DNA from: Streptomyces genisteinicus
Lineage (GTDB): Bacteria; Actinomycetota; Actinomycetes; Streptomycetales; Streptomycetaceae
Assembly: GCF_014489615.1 (NCBI RefSeq)
Contig: NZ_CP060825.1
Location: forward strand, 7,424,001-7,488,000
DNA: 64,000 bases
Reading direction: 5' to 3'
Numbering within the stretch: position 1 is the first letter of the stretch; each line of letters opens with the position of its first letter. The notes under the pieces are model-generated. The model did no database searches. It was not told the DNA's origin and saw only the letters and a list, made by a program, of their open reading frames with translations. Below, in pieces: positions 1-8,534 of the stretch. Both the position numbers and the translations under genes were made by a program.

Positions 1-708
1 CTCGTTGGTCATCACGGAGGCGAACAGCACCTCGCCCCACGCGGTCATGAACGCGTAGACCGCCACCGCCACGATGCCGGGGATGGCGGCGGGCACCACC
101 ACCCGGAACAGCGCGCCGAGCGGACCGCAGCCGTCGACGGTCGCCGCCTCGTCGAGGTCGCGCGGCACGGACTCGAAGTACCCGATCAGCATCCAGATCG
201 AGAACGGCAGCGAGAAGGTCAGATAGGTGAGGATCAGGCCGCCGCGCGAGCCGAAGAGGGCGATGCCGGTGGCGTTGCCGATGTTCACGTAGATGAGGAA
301 GAGCGGCAGCAGGAACAGGATGCCGGGGAACATCTGGGTGGAGAGCACGGTCACCGTGAACACCCGCTTGCCGCGGAAGCTGTAGCGGCTCACCGCGTAC
401 GCGGCGAACACCGCGATCACGACCGAGCACACCGTCGCCGCGCCGGCCACGATCAGCGAGTTGACGAAGTAGTCGGCCAGCGGCACCGTCTCCCAGATGT
501 CGAAGTAGGGCCGGATCGTCAGCCCGCTGGGAATCCAGCGGAACTCGCCGGTGACGTCCTGGAGCGGCTTGAGCGAGCTGGAGACCATCACGAACACCGG
601 CAGCGCGACGAATGCCGCGAGCAGTGTCAGGAAGATCCGCCGCGACCACACGAAGGAGCGGGGCGCGGCCATCGGCGAGCGCGCGGTGCGGGGGGCGTGA
701 CTAGACAT
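1..708 (-). CDS. Sugar ABC transporter permease, MalG type (partial, C-terminus off the window)
   Basis: Inner-membrane permease of a carbohydrate importer. The ATG at 708 follows the upstream permease with an 8-bp overlap, so the two are translationally coupled. The protein begins MSSHAPRTARSPMAA, then a first membrane helix and a periplasmic loop. The cytoplasmic EAA motif that docks the ATPase reads DEAATVDGCGP and is followed by the usual G..FRVVVPAAIPG stretch. 236 codons are present. The gene runs off the left edge after VMTNE, about 40 residues short of a normal MalG protein. No ATPase is encoded alongside; in Streptomyces such systems usually borrow MsiK (family knowledge). The substrate cannot be read from the sequence. 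Confidence 0.9.
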   Translation of the reverse strand, partial: MSSHAPRTARSPMAAPRSFVWSRRIFLTLLAAFVALPVFVMVSSSLKPLQDVTGEFRWIPSGLTIRPYFDIWETVPLADYFVNSLIVAGAATVCSVVIAVFAAYAVSRYSFRGKRVFTVTVLSTQMFPGILFLLPLFLIYVNIGNATGIALFGSRGGLILTYLTFSLPFSIWMLIGYFESVPRDLDEAATVDGCGPLGALFRVVVPAAIPGIVAVAVYAFMTAWGEVLFASVMTNE

Positions 709-1696
709 GGGAGACCTTCCTCCCTCGGGAGGTGAAGAACAGGTACACGCCCGTCACCAGCAGCAGGAAGCCGAGCAGCAGTACGGACATGGCCGCTCCG
801 GTGCCGAAGTTCCAGGTGGCGAACGACGACTGGTAGATGTGCACGGAGATGAGGTCCGCCGCCTCCGGTGCCGCCTTTCCGAACAGCACGAAGGGCGTGT
901 TGAAGTCGTTGAAGGTCCACAGGAAGAGCACCAGTACGAGGACCTGGTTGACCGGGGCCAGCGACGGCAGGGTGATGCGCCGGATCTGCTGCCACACGCC
1001 GGCGCCGTCCAGGGCGGCGGCCTCGTACAGCTCCTTCGGGATGTTCTGGAGTCCGGCCATGACGATCAGGAAGGCGAACGGCCAGCCCTTCCACACCGAG
1101 ACGGTGAGCAGGGCGATGAAGCTGTTGTCCCCGATCAGCCAGAACGGCCGCCCGTCGGTGAGCCCGAGCTGGTCGGTCAGGACGTGGTTGATCAGGCCGT
1201 TGTCCCGCTGGAACATGAACGCCCAGGTGATCACCGCCGCGTACACGGGCAGCGCGTACGGCACCAGGAACAGGGCGCGCAGCAGGCCGCGCCCGGCGAA
1301 CGTCTCCTGCATGTACACGGCCGCCGTGGTGCCGAGCAGCCAGCACAGGCCGACGGACAGGACGGTGAACAGGCAGGTGATCCAGAAGGAGTGGAGCAGT
1401 CCCCGGCCCACGGGGGCGTCGAAGTCGACGGCGACGGAGAAGTTGTCGAACGCCGTCCACGGCGCCGCCGTCCAGTCCCGCAGGTAGAACTGCGTGAGCT
1501 CCTTGAAGCTCATGACGAAGCCGATGACGATCGGGACCAGGTGGACGAGCAGTTCCAGCGCGAGCGCGGGCAGGAGCAGGAGGTACGGCAGTCCGATGCG
1601 GCGGAGCCGCCCGGGGCGGCGCGGGCCTCGCGCCGTCCCGGGGGCCTTCCCCCGCACCCCGGCCTGTCCGGCCGGTGTGCTGATGGTGGTGGTCAT
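701..1696 (-). CDS. Sugar ABC transporter permease, MalF/UgpA type
   Basis: First permease of the importer, 331 aa. I chose the ATG at 1696 (MTTTISTPAGQ), which lies 14 bp after the binding-protein gene. A short basic N-terminus (RRPGRLRRIG) precedes six predicted membrane segments, the first being LPYLLLLPALALELL. The EAA loop reads ELYEAAALDGAGVWQQ followed by RRITLPSLAP, the normal ATPase-contact element. The stop codon overlaps the start of the next permease. The three genes (binding protein, MalF-like, MalG-like) form one operon read leftward from about 3.1 kb and probably controlled by the divergent ROK regulator. Confidence 0.92.
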   Translation of the reverse strand: MTTTISTPAGQAGVRGKAPGTARGPRRPGRLRRIGLPYLLLLPALALELLVHLVPIVIGFVMSFKELTQFYLRDWTAAPWTAFDNFSVAVDFDAPVGRGLLHSFWITCLFTVLSVGLCWLLGTTAAVYMQETFAGRGLLRALFLVPYALPVYAAVITWAFMFQRDNGLINHVLTDQLGLTDGRPFWLIGDNSFIALLTVSVWKGWPFAFLIVMAGLQNIPKELYEAAALDGAGVWQQIRRITLPSLAPVNQVLVLVLFLWTFNDFNTPFVLFGKAAPEAADLISVHIYQSSFATWNFGTGAAMSVLLLGFLLLVTGVYLFFTSRGRKVSHV

Positions 1697-1710
1697 GGCA
1701 GAAGCACCGC

Positions 1711-3027
1711 TCACTGCCCGGCCATCTGCTGCTGAGCCTTGGTCAGCTCGGCCTCGACGTCCGCTTCGGTGGGCTGCTTGCCGGACGCCGCCTGGGCGAA
1801 GAGGTTCTTCACGGCGGTGCCGACGGCGGTCTCGAACTGCGACTCGTCGGGCACCTGCGGCAGGGGGGCCGCGCTGGTGGCGAGGGTGTCGCGGAGCACC
1901 TTGAGCTCGGGCCGGTCGAACGCCGGGTCGCTCTGGGCCGCCTTGACCGGCGGGATGGAGCCGTAGGTCGAGCAGAGGTGCTTCTGCTCCTCGTCGCTGG
2001 TCATGAACTTCACGAACTCGAGTGCCCCGTCGAGGTTCCTGGTGTTCTTGAAGACGGCCATGTTGATGCCGGCGACCATCGAGTTGACGCTGGTGTCCTG
2101 GCCGGGCGTGCCCGACTGGACCGGGACCGGCGCGACGCCCCAGTCCTCGTCCTTCATGCCCTGGGCCTTGAACGTGGTGGCGGCGGCCTGCCAGAGCACC
2201 ATCGCGGTCTTCCCCTTGGAGAAGTCGCTGAGGGACTGGTTCTGCGCGTACTCCGCGTTGCCGGGGGCGACCACCTTGTCGGCGGCCATCAGGTCGACGT
2301 ACTGCTTCACGGCCTTGACCGCGCCGTCGCTGGTGAAGTCGGCCTTGCCCTGGGCGTCGAAGAAGTCGGCGCCGTGCTGCTTGCCGAGGACGAACACCTG
2401 GTGGATGTTGTTGGAGAGGTTGGAGCCCTCGGCGCCCAGACCCCACTTGTCGTCCTTGGAGATCTTCTTGCCGGTGGCGACGAGCTCGTCCCAGGTGGCC
2501 GGGGGGCCCTCGATGCCCGCGTCGGCGAACATCTTCTTGTTGTAGTAGAGCGCGTACGCCATCGAGTACAGCGGCACGGCCGCGGGGTCCTGGCCCTCGG
2601 CGCCGGTCGAACCGAGCGCCGATTCCACGAAGCGGTCCCTGCCGCCGATCTTCGCGAGGTTCTTCTCGTCCCAGGGCAGCAGAGCGCCGGTGGCCTGGAG
2701 CGACGCCGACCAGGTGTTGCCGATGTTCAGGACGTCCGGACCCTGGCCGGAGGTGGTCGCCGTCATGATCCGGGTGAGCAGGTCGGACCAGGGCACGACC
2801 TCCAGCTTCACCTTGATGCCCGTCTTCTTCTCGAACTTGTCGAGTTCGGGCTGGAGGATCTTCTTGTCCGCCTCGATGCTGGGGCCCTGGTTGGAGGCCC
2901 AGTAGGTCAGGGTCTTGGGCGACTCGTTGGACCCTCCACCGGTGGACGAGCCGCCGCCGCAGGCGGTGGCGGCGGTGAGCAGGGAGACGACGACCGCGCC
3001 ACTGGCGGCTGCCCGGATTCTTCGCAT
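1711..3027 (-). CDS. Extracellular sugar-binding lipoprotein of an ABC importer
   Basis: Family 1 solute-binding protein, 438 aa, exported and lipid-anchored. It has a basic n-region (MRRIRAAASG), a hydrophobic core and a lipobox-like LLTAATAC, with the mature protein starting at Cys23 and followed by a Gly/Ser linker. The mature part opens LTYWASNQGPSIEADKK and contains FEKKTGIKVKLEVVPW, both typical of sugar-binding proteins of this group. It is the first gene of the leftward operon and feeds substrate to the two downstream permeases. Its promoter lies over the AT-rich palindrome at 3121-3143, between it and the ROK gene. The ligand is not identifiable; ROK control suggests a sugar or amino sugar. 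Confidence 0.93.
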   Translation of the reverse strand: MRRIRAAASGAVVVSLLTAATACGGGSSTGGGSNESPKTLTYWASNQGPSIEADKKILQPELDKFEKKTGIKVKLEVVPWSDLLTRIMTATTSGQGPDVLNIGNTWSASLQATGALLPWDEKNLAKIGGRDRFVESALGSTGAEGQDPAAVPLYSMAYALYYNKKMFADAGIEGPPATWDELVATGKKISKDDKWGLGAEGSNLSNNIHQVFVLGKQHGADFFDAQGKADFTSDGAVKAVKQYVDLMAADKVVAPGNAEYAQNQSLSDFSKGKTAMVLWQAAATTFKAQGMKDEDWGVAPVPVQSGTPGQDTSVNSMVAGINMAVFKNTRNLDGALEFVKFMTSDEEQKHLCSTYGSIPPVKAAQSDPAFDRPELKVLRDTLATSAAPLPQVPDESQFETAVGTAVKNLFAQAASGKQPTEADVEAELTKAQQQMAGQ

Positions 3028-3120
3028 GGCTCCAGGTGTCCCTTTCCTCAGGAGCGACGAAAGCCGTGAGGGGCGGAGGGCCGGATGGCTACGGCGTTCG
3101 GCTCCCGAACACCCTCAGGA

Positions 3121-3152
3121 CTTAATTTAGGACGTGAGTTAAGCTGCGTCGA
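3121..3152 (-). promoter_or_regulatory. Promoter of the leftward ABC operon with an overlapping AT-rich operator
   Basis: On the minus strand TCGACG (3147-3152) and TAAATT (3124-3129) are separated by 17 bp, a good sigma-70-type promoter. An inverted repeat CTTAA (3121-3125) / TTAAG (3139-3143) covers the -10 and spacer, and the same stretch also reads as imperfect direct repeats GACTTAA / GAGTTAA. It is a conspicuous AT-rich island between divergent genes, as expected for an operator of the adjacent ROK regulator. Binding is inferred. Confidence 0.6.
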
Positions 3153-3216
3153 AAGGTCGCGTCAAGAGGCTGAACACAGGTATGTTGCGGCGGGGACAGG
3201 CCGGGAAGGAGCCACG

Positions 3217-4503
3217 ATGGCCGAGCGGAGCAGGCGCACGGTGAATGACCTGCGCAGGGGCAACCGGGCCGCGGTATTGCAACGGTTGTATTTCGACGGT
3301 CCGATGAGCCGGCAGGCGCTCGGGCCCGTCACCGGGCTGAGTTCGGGTTCCATCAGCAACGTGGTCGCCGAACTCGCCGCCGAGGGCCTGGTGGAGGAGG
3401 CCGGCAGCGTCGGGTCCGACGGCGGCCGTCCGCGCACCCTGCTCAGGGTCAGCCCGGCGGGCGGCCACATGATCGGCGTCGACCTGGGGGAGACCCGGGT
3501 CCGGGTCGAGCTGTTCGACGTCACCCTCACCGAACTCGCCCGCGCCGAAAGACCGCTGACGGACACCGCCTACGACGTCGGGGTGATCGTCGAGCACATC
3601 CGCAGCGCCGTCGACGAGGTCCTCACCCGGTCCGCCGTGCCCCCCGGCCGGCTGCTCGGCGTCGGCATCGGCACGCCCGGCATCGTCGAACGCGCCCCCG
3701 GCGGCGCCGTCGTGCACGGCCAGACCATCGGCTGGGACGCCGTCCCCCTCGAAGCCCTGCTGCGCACCGCCTGCCGGCTGCCCGACACCGTCCCGTACTT
3801 CATCGACAACGGCGCCAAGACCCTCGGCCAGGCCGAGATGTGGTTCGGCGCCGGACGCGGCGCGCACAGCGCCGTCGTCGTCCTCTTCGGGTCCGGCGTC
3901 GGCGCCTGCCTGTTCTCCGAGGGCGCCGACCAGGGCAGAGCCCTCGAATGGGGCCACCTCACCGTCCAGGCCGGCGGACGCCGCTGCCGCTGCGGGGCGG
4001 CCGGCTGCCTGGAGGCGTACGCGGGCGCCGAGTCCGTGCTGGAGCGCTGGCGCGAGGCCGGCGGGCACCCACCGGAGGGCGTCGACGAGGAGACCAGGCT
4101 GACCGCCCTGCTCGCGGCCGCGTGCCCCCCGGACGGCACCGCGCCCGACCCCGTCGCCCACGCGGTCATGACCCAGACCGCCGAATACCTCGGGGCCGGC
4201 ATCTCCGACCTGGTCAACCTCTTCCAGCCGGAGCGGGTGCTGATCGGCGGCTGGGCGGGCCTGGCGTTCGGCTCGCGGTTCCTCGACGACGTCCGCCGCC
4301 ACGCCGTCGCCTACTCGCTGACGCAGCCCGCCTCCCGGGTCACCGTCGACCTCGGCCGGCTCGGCCCCGACGCGGTGACCGTGGGCGCGGCGACCCTGCC
4401 CCTCGCGGACTTCTTCGCACGCGGGGGCCGCCGCGCCGCGCCGGCGGCGGACATCGCGCCTCCGGCGTGGCGGGCGGCCCTGGAGGACCGGGTGCTGGGC
4501 TGA
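3217..4503 (+). CDS. ROK-family transcriptional regulator
   Basis: 428 aa. The ATG at 3217 (MAERSRRTVNDL) has a strong ribosome site GGGAAGGAG at 3203-3211; a longer in-frame start at 3085 would read through the promoter region. Residues about 15-75 form a winged helix-turn-helix (MSRQALGPVTGLSSGSISNV). The ROK sugar-kinase-like body follows, with an ATP-site GVDLGETRVRVELFD and the zinc motif CRCGAAGCLEAYAG. It is divergent from the sugar ABC operon and is the likely repressor of it. ROK repressors normally release DNA on binding a phosphorylated or free sugar; the effector here is unknown. Confidence 0.93.
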   Translation: MAERSRRTVNDLRRGNRAAVLQRLYFDGPMSRQALGPVTGLSSGSISNVVAELAAEGLVEEAGSVGSDGGRPRTLLRVSPAGGHMIGVDLGETRVRVELFDVTLTELARAERPLTDTAYDVGVIVEHIRSAVDEVLTRSAVPPGRLLGVGIGTPGIVERAPGGAVVHGQTIGWDAVPLEALLRTACRLPDTVPYFIDNGAKTLGQAEMWFGAGRGAHSAVVVLFGSGVGACLFSEGADQGRALEWGHLTVQAGGRRCRCGAAGCLEAYAGAESVLERWREAGGHPPEGVDEETRLTALLAAACPPDGTAPDPVAHAVMTQTAEYLGAGISDLVNLFQPERVLIGGWAGLAFGSRFLDDVRRHAVAYSLTQPASRVTVDLGRLGPDAVTVGAATLPLADFFARGGRRAAPAADIAPPAWRAALEDRVLG

Positions 4504-4525
4504 CCGCGACCTGCTCCCGGTCCGT

Positions 4526-4559
4526 CGCGCGGCCGGTTCGGTTCCCCGGCCGTCGCGCG
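4526..4559. terminator. Hairpin between convergent genes
   Basis: GGCCGG (4531-4536) pairs with CCGGCC (4546-4551). CGCGC on the left and GCGCG on the right extend the stem across a small bulge. It lies between the stop of the ROK gene (4503) and the stop of the esterase gene (4563), so it could end transcription from both sides. There is no T-tract, as is usual in Streptomyces. Confidence 0.45.
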
Positions 4560-4562
4560 CGG

Positions 4563-5537
4563 TCAGCTGCCGTGCAGGGCCTCGCGCAGCGCGTCCACCG
4601 CCAGCTTGCGGGCGACGTTCGCCGCCCGGGTGTCACGCAGGCTGTCCAGCAGCAGGAAGTCGTGGACCATGCCCGCCACCCGCACCGACGTCACGTCGAC
4701 GCCGGCCTCCCGGAGCCGGTTGGCGTACTTCTCGCCCTCGTCCCGCAGCACGTCCGCCTCGTCGGTGATCACCAGCGTCCGCGGCAGCCCCCTGAGCTGG
4801 TCCAGGTCCGCCCGCAGCGGGGAGGCGTGCGGTTCCTTGCGCTGCCCCGGATCGGACGTGTACTGGTCCCAGAACCAGATCATCCCGTCCCGTGTGAGGT
4901 AGTAGCCCTCGGCGAACTGCCGGTACGACGGGGTGTCGAAGTCGGCGTCGGCGACCGGGTACAGCAGGACCTGCGCCTTGAGGTCGAGCCCGCCGCGCTC
5001 CTTGTTCATCAGCGCGAACACCGCCGACATGCACCCGCCGACCGACTCGCCGGTGACGGCGACCCGCCCGGCGTCGAGGCCGTGCTCGGCACCGTGCTGT
5101 GCCAGCCACTGGCCGACCGCGTAGTTCTGCTCCACCTGCGTCGGGTACTTCGCCTCCGGCGCCCGGTCGTAGACGGGGAACACCCCGGCCGCGCCCGCGC
5201 CCACGGACAGCTCGCGGAAGAGGCGGTCGTGGGTCACGTCGTCGCCGAACACCCATCCGGCCCCGTGGATGTAGAAGACCACGGGCAGCGGGCCGCTGAC
5301 ACCCCTCGGCCTGATGATCCGGGTGCGCACCGGGCCCCACTCACCCGCGTCGACCGTCACCCACTCCTCGTCGACCGCGGGGCGCTCGACACCCTCGCCG
5401 GTCTGCAGACCGAGCAGGATGTCGCGGCCCTTCTCGGGCGGTACCTCGTAGATCCGCGGATGGGGGTCGGTGGCCTCCGCCAGTTCCCTCGCGGCGGGTT
5501 CCAGGTACGGCGTGATCGGCGGGGGGATCTCGGCCAT
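4563..5537 (-). CDS. Alpha/beta hydrolase, hormone-sensitive-lipase (HSL) family esterase
   Basis: 324 aa, predicted cytoplasmic carboxylic-ester hydrolase. Start chosen at ATG 5537 (MAEIPPPITPYL) because AAGGAGACC sits just upstream; a longer in-frame reading to 5690 has no ribosome site. HSL hallmarks are all present: the oxyanion motif HGAGW (residues 91-95), the nucleophile elbow GESVGG with Ser165, the acid in DVLRDE (Asp262) and His292 in GMVHDF. There is no signal peptide. It lies close to the reductase gene upstream (137 bp gap, same strand) and may be cotranscribed. The natural substrate is unknown. Confidence 0.9.
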   Translation of the reverse strand: MAEIPPPITPYLEPAARELAEATDPHPRIYEVPPEKGRDILLGLQTGEGVERPAVDEEWVTVDAGEWGPVRTRIIRPRGVSGPLPVVFYIHGAGWVFGDDVTHDRLFRELSVGAGAAGVFPVYDRAPEAKYPTQVEQNYAVGQWLAQHGAEHGLDAGRVAVTGESVGGCMSAVFALMNKERGGLDLKAQVLLYPVADADFDTPSYRQFAEGYYLTRDGMIWFWDQYTSDPGQRKEPHASPLRADLDQLRGLPRTLVITDEADVLRDEGEKYANRLREAGVDVTSVRVAGMVHDFLLLDSLRDTRAANVARKLAVDALREALHGS

Positions 5538-5673
5538 GCTGGGTCTCCTTCGGCAGTGGGGGGAGTGCCGGCCGGTCCGGAACGCGACGTCCGCCGCGCC
5601 CACCGGGCCGGGCACCCCTCCCATGCTGGGGCGGAAGCGGTGATGCCGCACCCCGGGGCCCCGCGCGCCCCCG

Positions 5674-6903
5674 CTACTGCTCGCGCACACCCCACGGGGA
5701 GCCGTACGCGGTCAGCAGGTCGAGGAACGGACGCGGCGCGAACGCCTCCGGACCGAGCACGCCGCTGCCGCTCCAGGTGCCGGCCGCCACCAGCTCCAGC
5801 GCCACGACCGGGTTGACGGCGGTCTGCCAGACGACGGCCTGGCAGCCGTACTCCGCCATCGACCAGGCGTTGTCGACGACATGGTGCAGATACACCTCGC
5901 GCGGCGCCCCGTCCTTCGTCCCCTTGACCCAGGTGCCCGCGCAGGTCCTGCCGCGCATCCTGTCGCCCAGCGCCGCCGGGTCCGGCAGGCAGGCGGCCAC
6001 CACGTCCCGCGGGGAGACCCGCACGCGCTGCCCGTCCTCGGCGGTGACGGTCACCGGCCGGGTGCTGTCGAGCCCGACGCGGTGCAGCACGCGCAGGGTG
6101 TCGATGAACTCCGCGCCGAGCCCGTACTTGAAGGTGACCCGCCCGGCGTCGACCCACCGGGGGATCAGGAGCACCTCCTCGTGCTCGACGTTGACGCACT
6201 CCACCGGGCCGATCCCGCCGGGGAAGTCGAAGACCTCGGGCTCGCTGAACGGGGGAGTGGTGAACCATCCGCGGTCCTTCTCGTAGACCACGGGCGGGTT
6301 GAGGCACTCCTCGATGGTCGTCCAGATGTTGAACGACGGCGCGAAGTCGTAGCCCTCCACCGTGAGGTCGGCGCCGTCGCGCACGCCGATCTCCTCGACG
6401 GTGTCGAAGAGTTCGTCGGCCGCGTACCGGGCGAAGACGTCCGACAGGCCCGGTTCCACACCGATGCCGACCAGCGCCAGCCGCCCCGCCTCCTCCCATG
6501 CGGGCGCCATGGAGAACTGCTCGTCGCCGAGCTTCACCCCGGTCCGCTCGTGCGGCAGCTCCGGGTGGGGCCGGGACAGCGACATCGCCATGTCCAGATA
6601 GTGCGCGCCGGCCGCGAGCGCGGCACGGAACAGGGGCATCACGAAGCGCGGATCGGTGGCGTTCAGCAGCACGTCGCAGCGCTCGTCGCGCAGCAGTGCG
6701 ACGACGGCCGCCTCGTCGGAGGCGTCGACGCGGGCCGCGGCGAACCGCTCCGGCGGGCCGTCGCCGGCCACCGCCGCCACGGCGGCCTCCGCACGGGCCG
6801 CCGCGTAGTCGGCGACCACCATCCGCTCGAAGAAGCCGCGCCGCGCGGCGATACGGGTGATCGCGGTGCCGACTCCGCCGGCGCCGATCAGCAGGATGCG
6901 CAT
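5674..6903 (-). CDS. Saccharopine dehydrogenase-like NAD(P)-dependent reductase
   Basis: 409 aa. The ATG at 6903 (MRILLIGAGGVGTA) is preceded by GGGAAAGGACC. The N-terminus is a Rossmann fold with GAGGVG and an acidic residue at the end of strand 2 (VVADY). The rest matches saccharopine dehydrogenase-like proteins, which act on amino-acid or polyamine imines (carboxynorspermidine and lysine pathways are family examples). The exact substrate cannot be told. It is divergent from a TetR regulator, with a palindromic operator candidate at 6969-6992 inside its promoter, so substrate-induced control is likely. Confidence 0.85.
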   Translation of the reverse strand: MRILLIGAGGVGTAITRIAARRGFFERMVVADYAAARAEAAVAAVAGDGPPERFAAARVDASDEAAVVALLRDERCDVLLNATDPRFVMPLFRAALAAGAHYLDMAMSLSRPHPELPHERTGVKLGDEQFSMAPAWEEAGRLALVGIGVEPGLSDVFARYAADELFDTVEEIGVRDGADLTVEGYDFAPSFNIWTTIEECLNPPVVYEKDRGWFTTPPFSEPEVFDFPGGIGPVECVNVEHEEVLLIPRWVDAGRVTFKYGLGAEFIDTLRVLHRVGLDSTRPVTVTAEDGQRVRVSPRDVVAACLPDPAALGDRMRGRTCAGTWVKGTKDGAPREVYLHHVVDNAWSMAEYGCQAVVWQTAVNPVVALELVAAGTWSGSGVLGPEAFAPRPFLDLLTAYGSPWGVREQ

Positions 6904-6948
6904 ATCAGGTCCTTTCCCTGCACAACGGTCTTCGCCCGGGCTGCACCG

Positions 6949-6992
6949 ATCCAACGCGTCGCGTGCGGTTATGGTCAATGGCGTTGGCATAA
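6949..6992 (-). promoter_or_regulatory. Reductase promoter with a TetR-type palindromic operator
   Basis: On the minus strand TTGACC (6973-6978) and TTGGAT (6949-6954) are 18 bp apart. Covering the -35 is an inverted repeat TTATG (6969-6973) / CATAA (6988-6992), 24 bp overall, partly extended by TCAA / TTGG inner half-sites. The placement between divergent tetR and its neighbour is the classic arrangement for TetR-family repression. Inferred, not shown. Confidence 0.55.
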
Positions 6993-7106
6993 GGGTCGGC
7001 GACCGGGTCCCGGACCGCCGCCGACACGCCGCACCCGGCCCGGCGGACACACGGCCGGCACACCCGCGGGGGCGGGCCGGACCGCCCGCCCGGCCCGCAG
7101 GAAGGG

Positions 7107-7814
7107 ATGAACACCGTGCCCAAGAAGGTGGTCGCCGAGCAGGCGCGCAGACGCCGTCGCACCACGAAGACGGGCGCGGTGCTGTCCGAACGACTGATCG
7201 TGCTCACCGCACTGCGCATGCTCCGCGAGCACGGCGGGGAGGGGCTGACCGCGCGGCGGCTGGGCCTGGCGCTCGGCGCCGACCCCAGTGCCCTCTACCG
7301 GTACTTCCGGGGCATGGACGACCTCACCCTGGCGATCGGCGACGAACTGATCGGCCGGGCGCTCGACGGCTGGTCGCGCACCGGGGACTGGCAGGCCGAC
7401 CTGCGCGGACTCGGCCTGCGCATCCACACCGCCTACCTCGACCACCCGCAGGCCGCCGTGCTCACGGCGAGCCGGGTCTCGGGACGTGCCCATGAGATCG
7501 CGGCCGACGAGGCCGTCCTCGACGTGCTCCACCGGGCGGGGTTCGGCGTCGAGGCGGCCGTGGCGGTCTACCACTGCTTCATCGACCAGGCCCTCGCCTT
7601 CGCCGCGCTCGACGCGGCGACGCTCGCCCTGCCCGAGGCCGCCAGAGCGGCCGACGAGGCCGTGTGGCAGGCCACGTACGCCGCACTCCCCTCCGGGACC
7701 CACCCCAGGATCGCGGACGCCGCGCCCCGGCTGGTCGCCGAGATGAACACCAGCGCCTATCCGGCCGCCCTCGACATGCTCATCGAGAGCGCGGCGGCCC
7801 GGCTGCGCCGGTGA
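7107..7814 (+). CDS. TetR-family transcriptional regulator
   Basis: 235 aa, start ATG 7107 with AGGAAGG at 7098-7104. A basic N-terminal arm (RRRRRTTK) precedes the helix-turn-helix at about residues 30-75, LTARRLGLALGADPSALYRY followed by FRGMDD. The C-terminal ligand domain is of the TetR_C type (helical, Ala-rich). It is divergent from the saccharopine-dehydrogenase-like gene, whose promoter holds a TTATG/CATAA palindrome, so it probably represses that gene and perhaps itself. Ligand unknown. Confidence 0.9.
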   Translation: MNTVPKKVVAEQARRRRRTTKTGAVLSERLIVLTALRMLREHGGEGLTARRLGLALGADPSALYRYFRGMDDLTLAIGDELIGRALDGWSRTGDWQADLRGLGLRIHTAYLDHPQAAVLTASRVSGRAHEIAADEAVLDVLHRAGFGVEAAVAVYHCFIDQALAFAALDAATLALPEAARAADEAVWQATYAALPSGTHPRIADAAPRLVAEMNTSAYPAALDMLIESAAARLRR

Positions 7815-7824
7815 TTGCCGGCAG

Positions 7825-7852
7825 GCGTCCCCCGTCCGGCGTCCCCCGTCCG
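7825..7852. repeat. Two tandem 14-bp repeats after tetR
   Basis: GCGTCCCCCGTCCG occurs at 7825-7838 and again at 7839-7852 with no gap, followed by a decayed third copy. It lies 10 bp after the tetR stop. No function apparent. Confidence 0.7.
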
Positions 7853-8042
7853 GTGTCCGCCGCCCACCGTTCGCCTGCGGAGCCGCTGTTCACGGCGGCG
7901 CTCACCGCAATGACCGGACGGGGGTGCGAGCCGACCGGGCCGGGGATGCGTGCGCACCACGGCGGGCGGCGGCCGGATAGCGTCGCCCCCGGGCCCGTCC
8001 CGACGGGCCCGGACGGCACGGCACCAGACCCTGGGAGCGGAC

Positions 8043-8534
8043 ATGACCGACGAAGCGGAACTGCGCCATCTGCGGCGCTGTGTGGAACTGGCGGCCGAGG
8101 CCGTCGACGCCGGTGACGAGCCGTTCGGCTCCGTCCTGGTCGGCGGGGACGGCACGGTCCTGGCGGAGGACCGCAACCGGGAGACCTCCCTCGCCGACCC
8201 GACCCGCCACCCCGAATTCGCCCTCGCACGCTGGGCGGCGGCCCACATGACCGCCGACGAGCGCCGCGCGGCGACCGTGTTCACCTCGGGGGAGCACTGC
8301 CCGATGTGCGCCGCCGCCCACGGCTGGGTGGGGCTCGGGCGCATCGTCTACATCGTCTCGTCCGTTCAACTGGACGACTGGCTCGGTGAGTTGGGTGTGC
8401 CCGCCTCGCCGGTGCGTCCCTTCCCGGTGTCGGAAGTGGTGCCGGGCATCGAGGTGCGGGGGCCCGTCCCCGCACTCGCGGACGACGTCCGCGCCCTGCA
8501 CGTGCGCTTCCGCGAGGCGCGCGCGAACGGCTGA
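8043..8534 (+). CDS. Nucleoside/cytidine deaminase-like zinc enzyme
   Basis: 163 aa, start ATG 8043 after GGGAGCGG. Cytidine/deoxycytidylate deaminase fold: the zinc and proton-shuttle motif appears as HPE (in TRHPEFALARWAA) and the second zinc pair as CPMC in SGEHCPMCAAAHGW. The common forms are HAE and PCxxC, so the His is followed by Pro instead of Ala and the Pro before the first Cys is replaced by His. All three zinc ligands and the Glu are present, so activity is expected on a guanine, cytosine or related base or nucleoside. It stands alone, with no pathway neighbours. Confidence 0.85.
   Translation: MTDEAELRHLRRCVELAAEAVDAGDEPFGSVLVGGDGTVLAEDRNRETSLADPTRHPEFALARWAAAHMTADERRAATVFTSGEHCPMCAAAHGWVGLGRIVYIVSSVQLDDWLGELGVPASPVRPFPVSEVVPGIEVRGPVPALADDVRALHVRFREARANG

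Noticed and set aside
3085..3216. Earlier ATG (3085) for the ROK gene
   Set aside because: It would translate the promoter/operator region and lacks a ribosome site; ATG 3217 has GGGAAGGAG.
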